A stretch of DNA of 18,525 nucleotides from UBA7656 sp040755335 (lineage in GTDB: Bacteria; Acidobacteriota; Blastocatellia; UBA7656), in contig JBFMAU010000103.1 in assembly GCA_040755335.1 (NCBI GenBank), forward strand, positions 1-18,525, written 5' to 3'. The notes under the pieces are model-generated. The model was not told where the DNA came from. It made no database searches and saw only the letters and a list, made by a program, of their open reading frames with translations. This document shows, in pieces, positions 7,485 to 14,902 of the stretch. How positions within the stretch are numbered: position 1 is the first letter of the stretch; each line of letters opens with the position of its first letter. A program made the translations under genes and the position numbers.

Positions 7485-8314
7485 TGGACATCAACGCGAT
7501 AAAGACAATCGCTGGTCAGGAGTTGGTCGTCAACATCAGAAACCGGTGGACGCTGATATTCGCTTTCGTATTCGGCGCGCTCGTCCTCTCGATTTCTTAT
7601 TTCGGGCTTGTGACAGCCGGGACTGTTGGGTTTCAAGGGTTCGCCCGCACATCGGCGAGTCTGCTGAATCTTGTTTTGTACATCATCCCGCTTGTCGCCC
7701 TGACGATGGGGACGCTCAGTTTCACGAGCGAAAAGGGAGCAAGCGAATTGCTCTTTTCTCAACCCGTTACGCGGACTGAAATACTCATAGGCAAACTCGC
7801 CGGATTGTTCGCCTCTTTGCTCACAGCGACATTGACAGGATTCGGGCTTGCGGGACTGGTCATAGCCGCGAAAGCCGGAACGGATGACGCGCTTCGTTAT
7901 CCTATGTTCGTGGGATTTGCGCTGATGCTGGCGTTGATTTTCTTGAGTCTTTCAATGTTGATCGCGGTTATGTGTCGGAGGAAAGCTAAGGCGTTCGGGA
8001 TAGCGCTGTTCGTATGGTTTTTCTTCGTGTTGTTTTACGATCTTGGCGTAGTGGGCGGCGCGTTTTTGTTGAGCGAGCGCGATGCAAACACATTCATATT
8101 CGCTTCGCTGTTCGCTAATCCCGTCGATATGGTGAGGGTGGCGGGCCTCATCGCTCTCGATGGAAAAGAAATCTTCGGCGCAGCGGGGGCAATGCTCTTG
8201 AGATTTCTCGGAGGCGAATGGTCAGCCATTGCATTGCTTGCGGGCAGTCTTGCGGCGTGGGTGGTTCTGCCTGTCTACTTATCGCAACGAATTCTCAAGC
8301 GGCAGGATATATGA
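7484..8314 (+). CDS. nosY: NosY, ABC transporter permease for N2OR maturation
   Basis: The membrane subunit that pairs with NosF, of the ABC-2 permease type. The 276-residue protein has six predicted helices: LIFAFVFGALVLSISYF, SLLNLVLYIIPLVALTMG, LAGLFASLLTATLTGFGLAG, FVGFALMLALIFLSLSML, AFGIALFVWFFFVLFYDL and AIALLAGSLAAWVVLPV. The cytoplasmic loop SEKGASELLFSQPVTRTEI is the NosF-contacting coupling region typical of the family. ATG 7484 overlaps the nosL stop (TGATG) and has AGGA 7 bp upstream; the frame is open 330 bp further upstream but only as a shadow of nosL. Here nosL precedes nosY; many clusters have the order F-Y-L. It is the last gene of the nos run, followed by about 800 bp without a convincing gene. 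Confidence 0.94.
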   Translation: MDINAIKTIAGQELVVNIRNRWTLIFAFVFGALVLSISYFGLVTAGTVGFQGFARTSASLLNLVLYIIPLVALTMGTLSFTSEKGASELLFSQPVTRTEILIGKLAGLFASLLTATLTGFGLAGLVIAAKAGTDDALRYPMFVGFALMLALIFLSLSMLIAVMCRRKAKAFGIALFVWFFFVLFYDLGVVGGAFLLSERDANTFIFASLFANPVDMVRVAGLIALDGKEIFGAAGAMLLRFLGGEWSAIALLAGSLAAWVVLPVYLSQRILKRQDI

Positions 8315-8421
8315 CTCAGCTTGAAAGGCTTGTAGGCCCTCTGTGGCCGCCCCGGCCTGCGATCATGTGGATACTTCAAACAGGGTGCAGTTTTCAAAAG
8401 TCGGTGATCGTCTGCAACATC

Positions 8422-8441
8422 CCCCCAACGGAAGTTGGGGG
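8422..8441. repeat. Hairpin CCCCCAAC-GGAA-GTTGGGGG
   Basis: A perfect 8-bp stem with a GGAA (GNRA-type) loop 107 bp after nosY. It lacks a U-run, so it is not a canonical terminator, but it could end or protect the nos transcript. The translated form PPTEVGG / PPTSVGG is familiar from dispersed repeats, so it probably belongs to one. Confidence 0.6.
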
Positions 8442-8469
8442 TGATTGATTCAACAAGCGCGGTCTTTTC

Positions 8470-8528
8470 CATCGGATTACTCCCTTCATGACCGCCTCAT
8501 TATAGGCAGATGGATCTGAGTTAAACAA
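8470..8528 (-). promoter_or_regulatory. Minus-strand sigma-70-like promoter and gene start
   Basis: On the minus strand, TTGTTT (8523-8528), an 18-bp spacer and a perfect TATAAT (8499-8504) lead to GGGAG (8480-8484) placed 7 bp before ATG (8470-8472). The frame begins MEKTALVES and after about ten codons enters the GGAA-loop repeat; it stays open to 8275 (65 codons) but the remainder is repeat-derived sequence and does not look like a protein. I read it as the surviving start of a gene whose body was lost. Confidence 0.4.
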
Positions 8529-8609
8529 CACTTGTGAAAGCTGAACAGAAATACACGATTCGAAAGTAGGAATTGAACCTGGAGAGCTTTCGGCGTCGAG
8601 AGGTTTCAA

Positions 8610-8867
8610 ATGATTTGCGAGGGCTGGTACGGAAACCAACCCTATCACACCGACCAGATGGATAGTCAGGCCGCGATAATTGCAGAGACTTTTGAGGCGA
8701 TTGAGGCCCTCATGGACATCCTCATGGATAGGCTGGAATGGCAATACTGCATTAGGGGCGGATTCTGCAGGCGCGCAATTCCGGGTGAGCGGTTTAACCC
8801 AATCTGGCGGGGAACTTTTCGCAGTGTTAAGCGAAAACCCGAATCACCGCCGCAGTATGCCTCTTAA
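8610..8867 (+). CDS. Short hypothetical ORF, doubtful
   Basis: An 85-residue frame. GAGAGG lies 6 bp before ATG 8610, and the first half (residues about 20-45, AAIIAETFEAIEALMDILMD) would be an acidic amphipathic helix. The second half, from CIRGGFCRR onward, is Arg/Pro-rich and looks non-coding, so this may be a frameshifted relic. No family recognised. Opposite-strand frames of similar length overlap it. No function can be offered. Confidence 0.25.
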   Translation: MICEGWYGNQPYHTDQMDSQAAIIAETFEAIEALMDILMDRLEWQYCIRGGFCRRAIPGERFNPIWRGTFRSVKRKPESPPQYAS

Positions 8868-9113
8868 ACTTCCAGGCACATCTTTTGCCATTAAACATTA
8901 CTGCCAATTCGAATTCGATGGCGCTCTTGGTAGAGCGGAAGATGCCGCGGTGCATGAAACGCTCAGGCTCTTGTGTCAGTTTCCCGCTCACAGGTGGGGA
9001 GGACATGTTGTAAACCCGCGCTGATGTTTCCAACTCATTTGCTCGCTTGTGAGAGGTTGACTTTGATGCGGTTCGAGCCTCTGACGCGCCCCTTGCGGCA
9101 GTCGGAGGACCCT

Positions 9114-11090
9114 ATGAATCTGTTGGGAAGCCTGGAACTCTTCTCCCGAACTTTCGAGAACAGGTTCATTTTCAGCCTGTTTGATCTACTCCTCTGTGGA
9201 GTCATTGTTCTGGTCATCGTCAGAGGATGGCGAACACGGCCAAAAGCTCCATTTACAAACGATCAGCTATTCCTGCTTTTGGCATTCTTCTGCCTGGGCG
9301 CCTCATTCGCTCTTGAAGCGGCCTCTGCCGGAGCCTTCTTCTTCTTTAGAAAGCGTCTCCCCGAGACTCTGGTTGATCTCCTCTTCCACTTATCCCAATC
9401 GGGTGCGTGGGTGCTGTTAGCAGTCAGTGCTTATCACCAGCCGATACGGAGGCAAGCGAAGTTGCAAGGGTCAGGTTGCTCCCCATTACTGCCGTGCCTG
9501 TTTTTTGCTGCTTCTGGATTGCAGTTAGTTCTCCCTGTCAAGGGGACCATGGCCCTGGATCTTACGAATCTGGTTTTACTGGCGATAGCTTTGGTTTTGT
9601 TTCACCGTCACCTGCCGCGGGAACGAAGGTTTGCTATAGTGGCGGTTGCGCTTCTCCTAACTGCAACATTGCTCCACGTCAGTCCTTCTGTGGTTATTGA
9701 TCCTGGCTTATCACTCGTTCTCTGGAATCTGGAGCAATTCGCCTGGTCGTTTTCCCTGTTCACCTTCGCACTGGCTATCGGTGAAGCCAGTCATGACTTG
9801 TTCGATAAGGTGTTTGTCCGCTTGCAGATCGCTTTTATTTTGCTAGCCAGTCTGATGATACTAGTCATCACCCAGACGGAAAAAGCAGACTATCTAGCAA
9901 GCATTCGTGACCGAAGCCATGATTTGGCGGAATTCGTGCGTAAGCAGGCGGATTACTTTCGAAACCAGGACGAGTCGTTGCCCGATATAGTCGGACGAGA
10001 GGACTTTCTTCAGCGGGCAATCATGGGATTCGGCAATCTGCCCGAACTCAAGGTTATTCGCATCATCACCGATAGCCAGGTTGCTACATTCGAGATCGCT
10101 GACGATGGGGAGATCTATTCCAGCGTCGAAACTACGCACTCCCCATCCCGGCTGGAATCAGAAGAATACTTCCTCATACATGCGCTTCCTCTAACAGCAG
10201 GCATCTCCGGCGGAGTAGAATTCTATGGCACTCGCCAGTTCATCGATCAGCATATTCGAAAGCGCATCCTTCTCATTTTCACCCTGTTTACCGGGACGGT
10301 TGCACTCTCAACGCTAATGATAGGCCTGGTGGTGCGCGGTGCCAGCGCCGTGATGCGGCAGCAGGCTCGAGAAATTGAGAAAGCGCAACAGCAGTTGATA
10401 CAAGCTTCCAAGCTGGCAGCAATCGGAGAATTAGCGGCTGGTGTCGCCCACGAGATCAACAATCCGGCGACCACTATCCTCAGTATGAGTAGCTTCTGGC
10501 TCTCACAAGAGCATGATGGCAGCACCGCCTGCGAAGCCGAAGACGTGAGGCAGGTATTGGATCAGGCGCAACGCATCGCTCAGATAACCAGCGCTCTGCT
10601 CACTTTTTCTCGCCGACAGGCTCTCGAAATAAAGCCCGTGCCTATTGACCGCGTCATCTCAACCAGCTTGCGTTTAGTTGATGATTTGTTGGCTGCCAAT
10701 CGGATCTCTGTAGAAAAGAACCTTCAGCCGGGTCTTCCGTCCGTGCTAGCAGATGAGGGTAGCTTGATCCGTGTCCTTGAAAACCTCTTCCGCAATGCGA
10801 TTGATGCAATGTCGGGCGGAGGGACATTGCAAATCCGCACTTCCAGGGAAACCTATTCAGGCAGACAAATTCGCCTGGAGATCACTGACACCGGTATCGG
10901 CATGGAGAAGGAAACCCTTGCGCGTGTTTTTGACCCCTTCTTCACCACTAAAGAGGTGGGCAAAGGCACCGGATTAGGACTTGCAATTGTACATGGCATT
11001 ATCAAGGAGCATCAGGGGATCATTGCCATCGAGAGCGAGCCCGGAGCGGGTACGAAGGTCACAATTGTCTTACCAGCGGAGGAATCATAA
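9114..11090 (+). CDS. Multi-TM sensor histidine kinase (NtrB/AtoS-like core)
   Basis: The kinase partner of the adjacent sigma-54 activator. It has 658 residues from ATG 9114, chosen for GGAGG 5 bp upstream; Met at 9066 and the longer frame from 8973 are alternatives with weaker sites. The N-terminus has about seven helices within residues 15-252, then a probably extracytoplasmic region (about 255-383) and a last helix (385-407). A short coiled linker (EIEKAQQQLIQASKLAA) leads to the HisKA H-box AGVAHEINNPA with phospho-acceptor H446. The ATPase has N-box LFRNAIDAM (558-566), G1 DTGIGM (592-597), F-box FDPFFTTK (606-613) and G2 GKGTGLGLAIVHG (616-628). I do not recognise the sensor domain, so the signal (redox, oxyanion, quinone) is unknown. 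The stop overlaps the regulator start. Confidence 0.93.
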   Translation: MNLLGSLELFSRTFENRFIFSLFDLLLCGVIVLVIVRGWRTRPKAPFTNDQLFLLLAFFCLGASFALEAASAGAFFFFRKRLPETLVDLLFHLSQSGAWVLLAVSAYHQPIRRQAKLQGSGCSPLLPCLFFAASGLQLVLPVKGTMALDLTNLVLLAIALVLFHRHLPRERRFAIVAVALLLTATLLHVSPSVVIDPGLSLVLWNLEQFAWSFSLFTFALAIGEASHDLFDKVFVRLQIAFILLASLMILVITQTEKADYLASIRDRSHDLAEFVRKQADYFRNQDESLPDIVGREDFLQRAIMGFGNLPELKVIRIITDSQVATFEIADDGEIYSSVETTHSPSRLESEEYFLIHALPLTAGISGGVEFYGTRQFIDQHIRKRILLIFTLFTGTVALSTLMIGLVVRGASAVMRQQAREIEKAQQQLIQASKLAAIGELAAGVAHEINNPATTILSMSSFWLSQEHDGSTACEAEDVRQVLDQAQRIAQITSALLTFSRRQALEIKPVPIDRVISTSLRLVDDLLAANRISVEKNLQPGLPSVLADEGSLIRVLENLFRNAIDAMSGGGTLQIRTSRETYSGRQIRLEITDTGIGMEKETLARVFDPFFTTKEVGKGTGLGLAIVHGIIKEHQGIIAIESEPGAGTKVTIVLPAEES

Positions 11091-12463
11091 TGGCAGCTAC
11101 TCGTATCTTAGTGGCAGACGACGAGCGAGGCATACTGCACACATGCCGGAGAATCCTGGAACACGCCGGCTATGAGGTCGCCACAGCAGCCGATGGCAAC
11201 CAGGCATTGAATCTGCTGAAGGCCAGCCGTTACGACTTGCTATTGGTAGATCTGAAGATGCCAGGTCTGTGCGGCATGGATACTGTGAGTCTGGCCCACG
11301 CACTCGACCCCGCGCTTATGATCATTATGTTTACGGCTTATGCTACGCTGGAGACGGCGGTCGAAGCCGTCAAACGCGGGGCCTTTGATTACCTGGCCAA
11401 GCCCTTTACGGCAGATCAGCTTTGCCTTGCCGTCGAGCGGGCTTTGCGTCAAAAGCAGTTGATGGAAGAGAACCTGACTCTACGCGAACAGCTTGCCTCG
11501 CAGCTTGGGTTCGACAGGATTCTTGGCACAAGCCGGCCGATGCAAAAACTCTTCGGCCTTCTCCAGAAAGTCGTTCGCAGTAACGCCAACATATTGATAC
11601 TGGGTGAGACCGGCACGGGCAAGGACCTCGTAGCGCGCACCATCCACGCGCACAGTTCTCGATGGGGCAAGCCTTTTGTAGCTGTAGACTGCGCTTCGCT
11701 TCCGGAGAACTTGATGGAAAGCGAGTTGTTCGGCCATGAAAAGGGGGCGTTTACCGGAGCCGACCGGGTCAGTCGGGGCCAGTTAGAGTTGGCGCATACC
11801 GGAACGCTGTTTTTGGACGAAATCGCCGAACTTTCGTTGACTCTGCAAGCCAAGCTGCTCAGAACATTGCAAGAGCGTGAGTTGCGGCGGCTGGGAGGCG
11901 AGAAGACCATCTCAGTCGATATCCGAGTGATCTCAGCTACCAGCCGAGACCTGCCAGCCGAGATCGCTAACAGGACATTTCGTCAGGACCTTTACTATCG
12001 TTTAAACACTATCACCGCGCAGTTGCCTCCCCTGCGAGACCGCGACAGCGACATCTTACTTTTAGCCAACAACTTTCTGCGGAACTTCAGCAATGAGTAT
12101 CATCTGGTCCCTGTCCGCTTTTCGCCGGAGGTGACGAAGACGTTTTGCCGTTACTCGTGGCCGGGGAACGTGCGAGAGTTGCAAAACGTCGTCCAACACG
12201 CCGTTCTGGTGGCCGAAGGGGATATGATAGGCATTTGTGATCTGCCGGACTACCTGCAATCAGAATCTCCTGAAGACCTATCCTTTCATGGCATACGCGA
12301 AAAACAGGCCGAATCAGTAGAAAAGCCGTTTCTGGAAGGACTGCTCAGGAGGCACAAGGGCAACATCTCAGAGGCTGCTGCCGAAGCCAGAATGACGCGC
12401 AAGACAATCTATCGCCTTGCTAAGAAATTCGATATAGACTTTGACCAATTCCGGCAGCCCTGA
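11090..12463 (+). CDS. NtrC-family sigma-54-dependent response regulator
   Basis: A 457-residue activator with three domains. The receiver (1-120) has acidic D10/D11, phospho-acceptor D54 (LLLVDLKMPG), T82 and K104. The AAA+ domain (about 143-372) has Walker A GETGTGKD (172-179), the sigma-54 contact loop GAFTGA (219-224), Walker B LFLDE (240-244) and the arginine-finger region RTFRQDLYYRL. A Fis-type helix-turn-helix follows (about 423-448, KGNISEAAAEARMTRKTIY). The start overlaps the kinase stop as TAATG with GGAGG 7 bp upstream, so the pair is translationally coupled. Intact GAFTGA implies true sigma-54 activation. The following gap contains a matching enhancer-like inverted repeat and a -24/-12-like element, so the obvious target is the 12791-18525 gene set. 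Confidence 0.96.
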   Translation: MAATRILVADDERGILHTCRRILEHAGYEVATAADGNQALNLLKASRYDLLLVDLKMPGLCGMDTVSLAHALDPALMIIMFTAYATLETAVEAVKRGAFDYLAKPFTADQLCLAVERALRQKQLMEENLTLREQLASQLGFDRILGTSRPMQKLFGLLQKVVRSNANILILGETGTGKDLVARTIHAHSSRWGKPFVAVDCASLPENLMESELFGHEKGAFTGADRVSRGQLELAHTGTLFLDEIAELSLTLQAKLLRTLQERELRRLGGEKTISVDIRVISATSRDLPAEIANRTFRQDLYYRLNTITAQLPPLRDRDSDILLLANNFLRNFSNEYHLVPVRFSPEVTKTFCRYSWPGNVRELQNVVQHAVLVAEGDMIGICDLPDYLQSESPEDLSFHGIREKQAESVEKPFLEGLLRRHKGNISEAAAEARMTRKTIYRLAKKFDIDFDQFRQP

Positions 12464-12478
12464 ATCTGGTGTTCCACC

Positions 12479-12565
12479 ATTGTTTACCTTGTATACAGGC
12501 CTTTTTACCGATTTCGCTGAGAATCTCGCTTGCGCCTTCGCATGGCTGGCGACAAGGTAAACAAT
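12479..12565. promoter_or_regulatory. Candidate enhancer sites: 14-bp inverted repeat
   Basis: ATTGTTTACCTTGT (12479-12492) recurs as its exact reverse complement ACAAGGTAAACAAT (12552-12565). The site centres are 73 bp apart, near seven helical turns. They lie about 120-200 bp upstream of the start expected from the -24/-12-like element, the usual placement for NtrC-type activator sites. The left copy runs into CCTTGTATACAGG, a near-palindrome. A small TGGTG-TTC-CACCA hairpin at 12467-12479 just after the regulator stop could be a weak terminator. Confidence 0.5.
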
Positions 12566-12660
12566 TCGAGACGCCATACTACTCGCCCCAGATAACCTGC
12601 CAGGCTCTAAATACTTCATTTTCCACTAATAACAGTCTCCTGCTCATTCGTCTCTTACAC

Positions 12661-12676
12661 TGGAATGTCACTTGTT
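12661..12676 (+). promoter_or_regulatory. Sigma-54-like -24/-12 promoter
   Basis: TGGAATG-TCAC-TTGTT fits consensus TGGCACG-N4-TTGCW at 9 of 12 fixed positions, with the GG and the downstream G separated by the required 10 bp; the usual GC at -12 is GT. Predicted start is near 12687, about 100 bp before the outer-membrane protein gene. It is supported by the sigma-54 activator next door. A second GG-N10-GC at 12682-12695 fits much less well. Confidence 0.42.
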
Positions 12677-12707
12677 ATAGCGGTGAGCAGCAAGCGTTTT
12701 CGCAGTG

Positions 12708-12740
12708 ATCATGATGTTTGGGAGGACAACTCATCATGAT
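12708..12740 (+). promoter_or_regulatory. Leader hairpin around a Shine-Dalgarno-like GGGAGGA
   Basis: ATCATGATG (12708-12716) and CATCATGAT (12732-12740) form a 9-bp stem whose loop carries GGGAGGA. In RNA the loop would expose or hold a ribosome site for the mini-ORF that starts in the right arm (12736). It lies in the predicted 5' leader of the operon. Confidence 0.4.
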
Positions 12741-12777
12741 GACGGAGAATTCATTAGGCCGAAGAAGCAGTCTTTAG
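12736..12777 (+). CDS. Possible 13-residue leader peptide
   Basis: ATG ATG ... TAG encodes MMTENSLGRRSSL, ending 13 bp before the outer-membrane protein start. A GGAGG sits about 10 bp upstream, in the hairpin loop. Too short to judge by composition; it may be chance. If translated it could couple ribosome loading to the next gene. Confidence 0.2.
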   Translation: MMTENSLGRRSSL

Positions 12778-12790
12778 TAAAGGAGGCGTC

Positions 12791-14053
12791 ATGAAAAACG
12801 ACACGACAAAACTGAGAACTTTCACTCGCGATCTTCTGAGAGTCTGCCTTGCGGTGACCAGCCTTCTGAAAGATCGTCACTTACTCAGGCTGTTAAGAAG
12901 GATTGATCCGGCCTATCTAAGCACAGCACTCATTCTGATTCTCCCATTCGGATTTGCGCCATTGTCTCTGGCCCAGGATCAACCGAGTCCGCAGGGTAGT
13001 CCTCAGCCGAACGTGAAGCAAATTCCTCAAGTTAATACCGAGAGTCCTAAACTTCCCTGGACACCCGTCTTCAGCGGCTATGCAACTGCTGGAGTTTCTT
13101 TTGTCCCCGGCATGAAGAAGTTTGATTTTGACTTCAATCCAATCCTTTATGTTCCGGTGGGGGAAGGAGGATTGTTCTTAACTGAGTGGGAATTCAAGCT
13201 GAGCTTCGACCGGGAAAATGGTAATACAGTGCGCGAGTACGAGTACGAACTCGAATATCTTCAGTTCAACCAGCGGCTGTCAAAATACTTCACCGGAGTG
13301 GTGGGGAAGTTCTTGACGCCTGGCATGTATAACGAACGGCTTCATCCAAGCTGGATCAAAAAGACTCCGGATGCTCCCTATACAGCCGGACTTCTTCCGG
13401 GCAATGGCACCGGAGCGATGCTCCGCGGTGCCGCAGCCCTTAGTGAGAAAGCCAACCTCACCTACGCGCCGTTTTTCACCACAGCCATTGACAATAAGCA
13501 CTTCGGCTCCCAGCGTATGGTTGGCGGGCGCGTTGGCACGTTTTTCAAGGTCGAAGGGCTGGATTTGGGTTTGCTGGTTGCCCGGTCACTACAAGGGGAA
13601 CGGGCGAGCATTTATGCGGCGGATGGCACCTACCAGATACGCGATGCGGCGCTGGACTTTCGCGGCGAGTACTACTACCAGGGCGCGAAGGGGAGCGCTT
13701 ATTGGGTGGAAGTATCCAAACGCTTCAAGAATGCTCAGGTGAAGTCCTTGCGCAATCTCGAAGTAGCAGGACGCTTCGAGCAGGCGTTTGTGCTACTGAA
13801 AGATGAGCACGATGAAGAGGAGGAAATGATAAGGGAACAATCGCTTGAGGGCGAGGGCGAAGAGGCTGAGAAAGAAACCGATGCGCATGGCGTGTTCCCG
13901 GAGGTGAATACCAACCGATTCGTCGGCACTGTTAATTACTACGTTCGTGACGGGGTTAAGCTCTATGTCTCCTATGGTCGGGAGATCGTTCCGGGGACCG
14001 GGAGACGCAACAATGTCTGGGGCTTTGGCCTGGCATATCGCTTCTTGAAGTAA
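12791..14053 (+). CDS. Outer-membrane beta-barrel (porin-like) protein
   Basis: A 420-residue exported protein. The hydrophobic export segment YLSTALILILPFGFAPLSLA sits at residues about 42-61, preceded by an unusually long basic N-terminus, so the real start may lie further in; no internal ATG fits, and ATG 12791 has a strong AAAGGAGG. After a Pro/Gln-rich linker, alternating amphipathic strands (FSGYATAGVSFVPG, YEYELEYLQFNQRL, LDFRGEYYYQGA, VKLYVSYGREIVPG) end in GFGLAYRFLK, like a barrel's C-terminal strand. An acidic insert near 337-362 (EDEHDEEEE-type, rich in Glu) may be a surface or metal-binding loop. It resembles phosphate-selective or carboxylate porins only in general form. It may pass a substrate of the downstream redox module across the outer membrane; inferred from position. 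Confidence 0.78.
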   Translation: MKNDTTKLRTFTRDLLRVCLAVTSLLKDRHLLRLLRRIDPAYLSTALILILPFGFAPLSLAQDQPSPQGSPQPNVKQIPQVNTESPKLPWTPVFSGYATAGVSFVPGMKKFDFDFNPILYVPVGEGGLFLTEWEFKLSFDRENGNTVREYEYELEYLQFNQRLSKYFTGVVGKFLTPGMYNERLHPSWIKKTPDAPYTAGLLPGNGTGAMLRGAAALSEKANLTYAPFFTTAIDNKHFGSQRMVGGRVGTFFKVEGLDLGLLVARSLQGERASIYAADGTYQIRDAALDFRGEYYYQGAKGSAYWVEVSKRFKNAQVKSLRNLEVAGRFEQAFVLLKDEHDEEEEMIREQSLEGEGEEAEKETDAHGVFPEVNTNRFVGTVNYYVRDGVKLYVSYGREIVPGTGRRNNVWGFGLAYRFLK

Positions 14054-14064
14054 AGGAGGGCAAG

Positions 14065-14325
14065 ATGAAAACGCTGAAACGCTGGGTCGTGGTATTGTTT
14101 CTCGCCCTGTCCATAATCGGTTTGATGACCGCTTTCGGTGGACAGAAAAAGAAAGCAGAGCCTCTCGATGGCGACACGGTTTGGAAGCAGCAGTGTTCGC
14201 GCTGTCACTTAGCACCGGGAGCAATTCCTAAAAAGAAGATGGCGACCGTGATCCGTCATATGCGCACTGTGACTCCGCTAACTGAAGAGGAGTACAAGGC
14301 GCTCATAAGGTTCATAACCAAATGA
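14065..14325 (+). CDS. Small monohaem c-type cytochrome
   Basis: An 86-residue protein with signal or anchor helix (WVVVLFLALSIIGLMTAF, residues 7-24) and one haem site CSRCH (44-48). M59 (KKMATV) or M66 (RHMRTV) could be the sixth ligand; the end TPLTEEEYKALIRFIT is the usual C-terminal helix. Mature size is about 60 residues, near the minimum for class I cytochromes. Strong AAAGGAGGG site before ATG; 11 bp after the barrel gene. Expected role is periplasmic one-electron transfer with the CuA protein and FeS/NrfD proteins; partner not known. Confidence 0.88.
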   Translation: MKTLKRWVVVLFLALSIIGLMTAFGGQKKKAEPLDGDTVWKQQCSRCHLAPGAIPKKKMATVIRHMRTVTPLTEEEYKALIRFITK

Positions 14326-14335
14326 GGCCGGGCCT

Positions 14336-14360
14336 GAAATGAGGGTGCTGGTCTCATTTC
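14336..14360. repeat. 8-bp hairpin between cytochrome and CuA genes
   Basis: GAAATGAG (14336-14343) and CTCATTTC (14353-14360) pair around a 9-nt loop in the 60-bp spacer. There is no U-run after it, so it is more likely an mRNA processing or stability element than a terminator. Confidence 0.4.
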
Positions 14361-14385
14361 GCGATCATGGAATAAAGGAGATCAT

Positions 14386-14811
14386 ATGAAAACGCCAAGC
14401 ATCAAGAGACAGGTGATGATAGTTCTCAGCCTGTTGTCCACAACCGCTGTCATAGCGGCGCTAGGCTTGATCACATCAGCAGCACCGCCGCGAGTCATCG
14501 AAATCGTCGCCGGCAAAGATAACATCTTTAAGGTAACCGGTTCGCCAAGGCCGGTTATCACAGCGAGTCCTGGAGAGGTGTTGAAGCTGAAGATCACTTC
14601 GCTTCGGGGCAAAGAAGTCGACTCCGATGGCGCAGTACACAGTCTCACTATCAAGGATCTCAAAGACCAGGGGTGGGACCTCCGGCTCTACGAAGGCGTG
14701 AAGGTTTTTACAGTGGTGGCTCCCAGGCAGCCGGGTACCTATATCTTCGAGTGTACAGTGAAATGCGGCGATGGCCATGATGACATGCGCGGGAAGTTGA
14801 TCGTGAAATAA
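14386..14811 (+). CDS. Free-standing exported CuA-type cupredoxin
   Basis: A 141-residue protein: Sec leader or N-terminal anchor (QVMIVLSLLSTTAVIAALGL, about 9-28), then a single cupredoxin beta-sandwich. The C-terminal loop is C123-x3-C127-x3-H131-x2-M134 (CTVKCGDGHDDM) with the upstream ligand H85 (GAVHSL). This is exactly the spacing of binuclear CuA in cytochrome oxidase subunit II and in NosZ, here without either catalytic partner. It is therefore more than a type 1 (one-Cys) blue copper protein. Good site AAAGGAG before ATG. It sits between the small cytochrome and the FeS protein, so it probably relays electrons in the periplasm. An alternative is a copper chaperone or sensor role; the sequence alone does not settle this. 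Confidence 0.85.
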   Translation: MKTPSIKRQVMIVLSLLSTTAVIAALGLITSAAPPRVIEIVAGKDNIFKVTGSPRPVITASPGEVLKLKITSLRGKEVDSDGAVHSLTIKDLKDQGWDLRLYEGVKVFTVVAPRQPGTYIFECTVKCGDGHDDMRGKLIVK

Positions 14812-14902
14812 CCACAGCAGTTCTTCCAGCAAGAGGCGAATTCTGCTGGTGCTAAACAAAACGGTGGAACTGTTGCGCGCTTTTTCGGGGACGGAGGATG
14901 AC

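Larger units (their letters stand above)
8315..9113. other. Largely non-coding junction between nos and two-component genes
   Basis: This 799-bp stretch separates the nos genes from the kinase. It holds repeat debris near 8340-8445 (GGCCCTCTGTGGCCGCCC, a TGCAGTTTTCAAAA stretch and a GGAA-loop hairpin), a minus-strand promoter and start codon (8470-8528), and one weak + strand ORF (8610-8867). Several overlapping short frames on both strands show no recognisable family, and none persists, so it looks like decayed sequence. No transposase, tRNA or attachment site could be identified. Confidence 0.6.

Noticed and set aside
8422..8441. Rho-independent terminator of the nos operon
   Set aside because: Strong hairpin but followed by TGATTGATTC rather than a U-tract; better explained as a dispersed repeat.
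8394..8744. 116-codon minus-strand frame
   Set aside because: Crosses the TATAAT promoter region and the dispersed repeat; no recognisable domain.
8827..9033. 68-codon minus-strand ORF near the kinase
   Set aside because: No recognisable family and no good ribosome site; kept only as part of the decayed junction.
12655..12680. Sigma-70 promoter TTACAC...TTATAG before the barrel gene
   Set aside because: Spacer is only 14 bp and both boxes are weak; the sigma-54 reading fits the neighbouring activator better.
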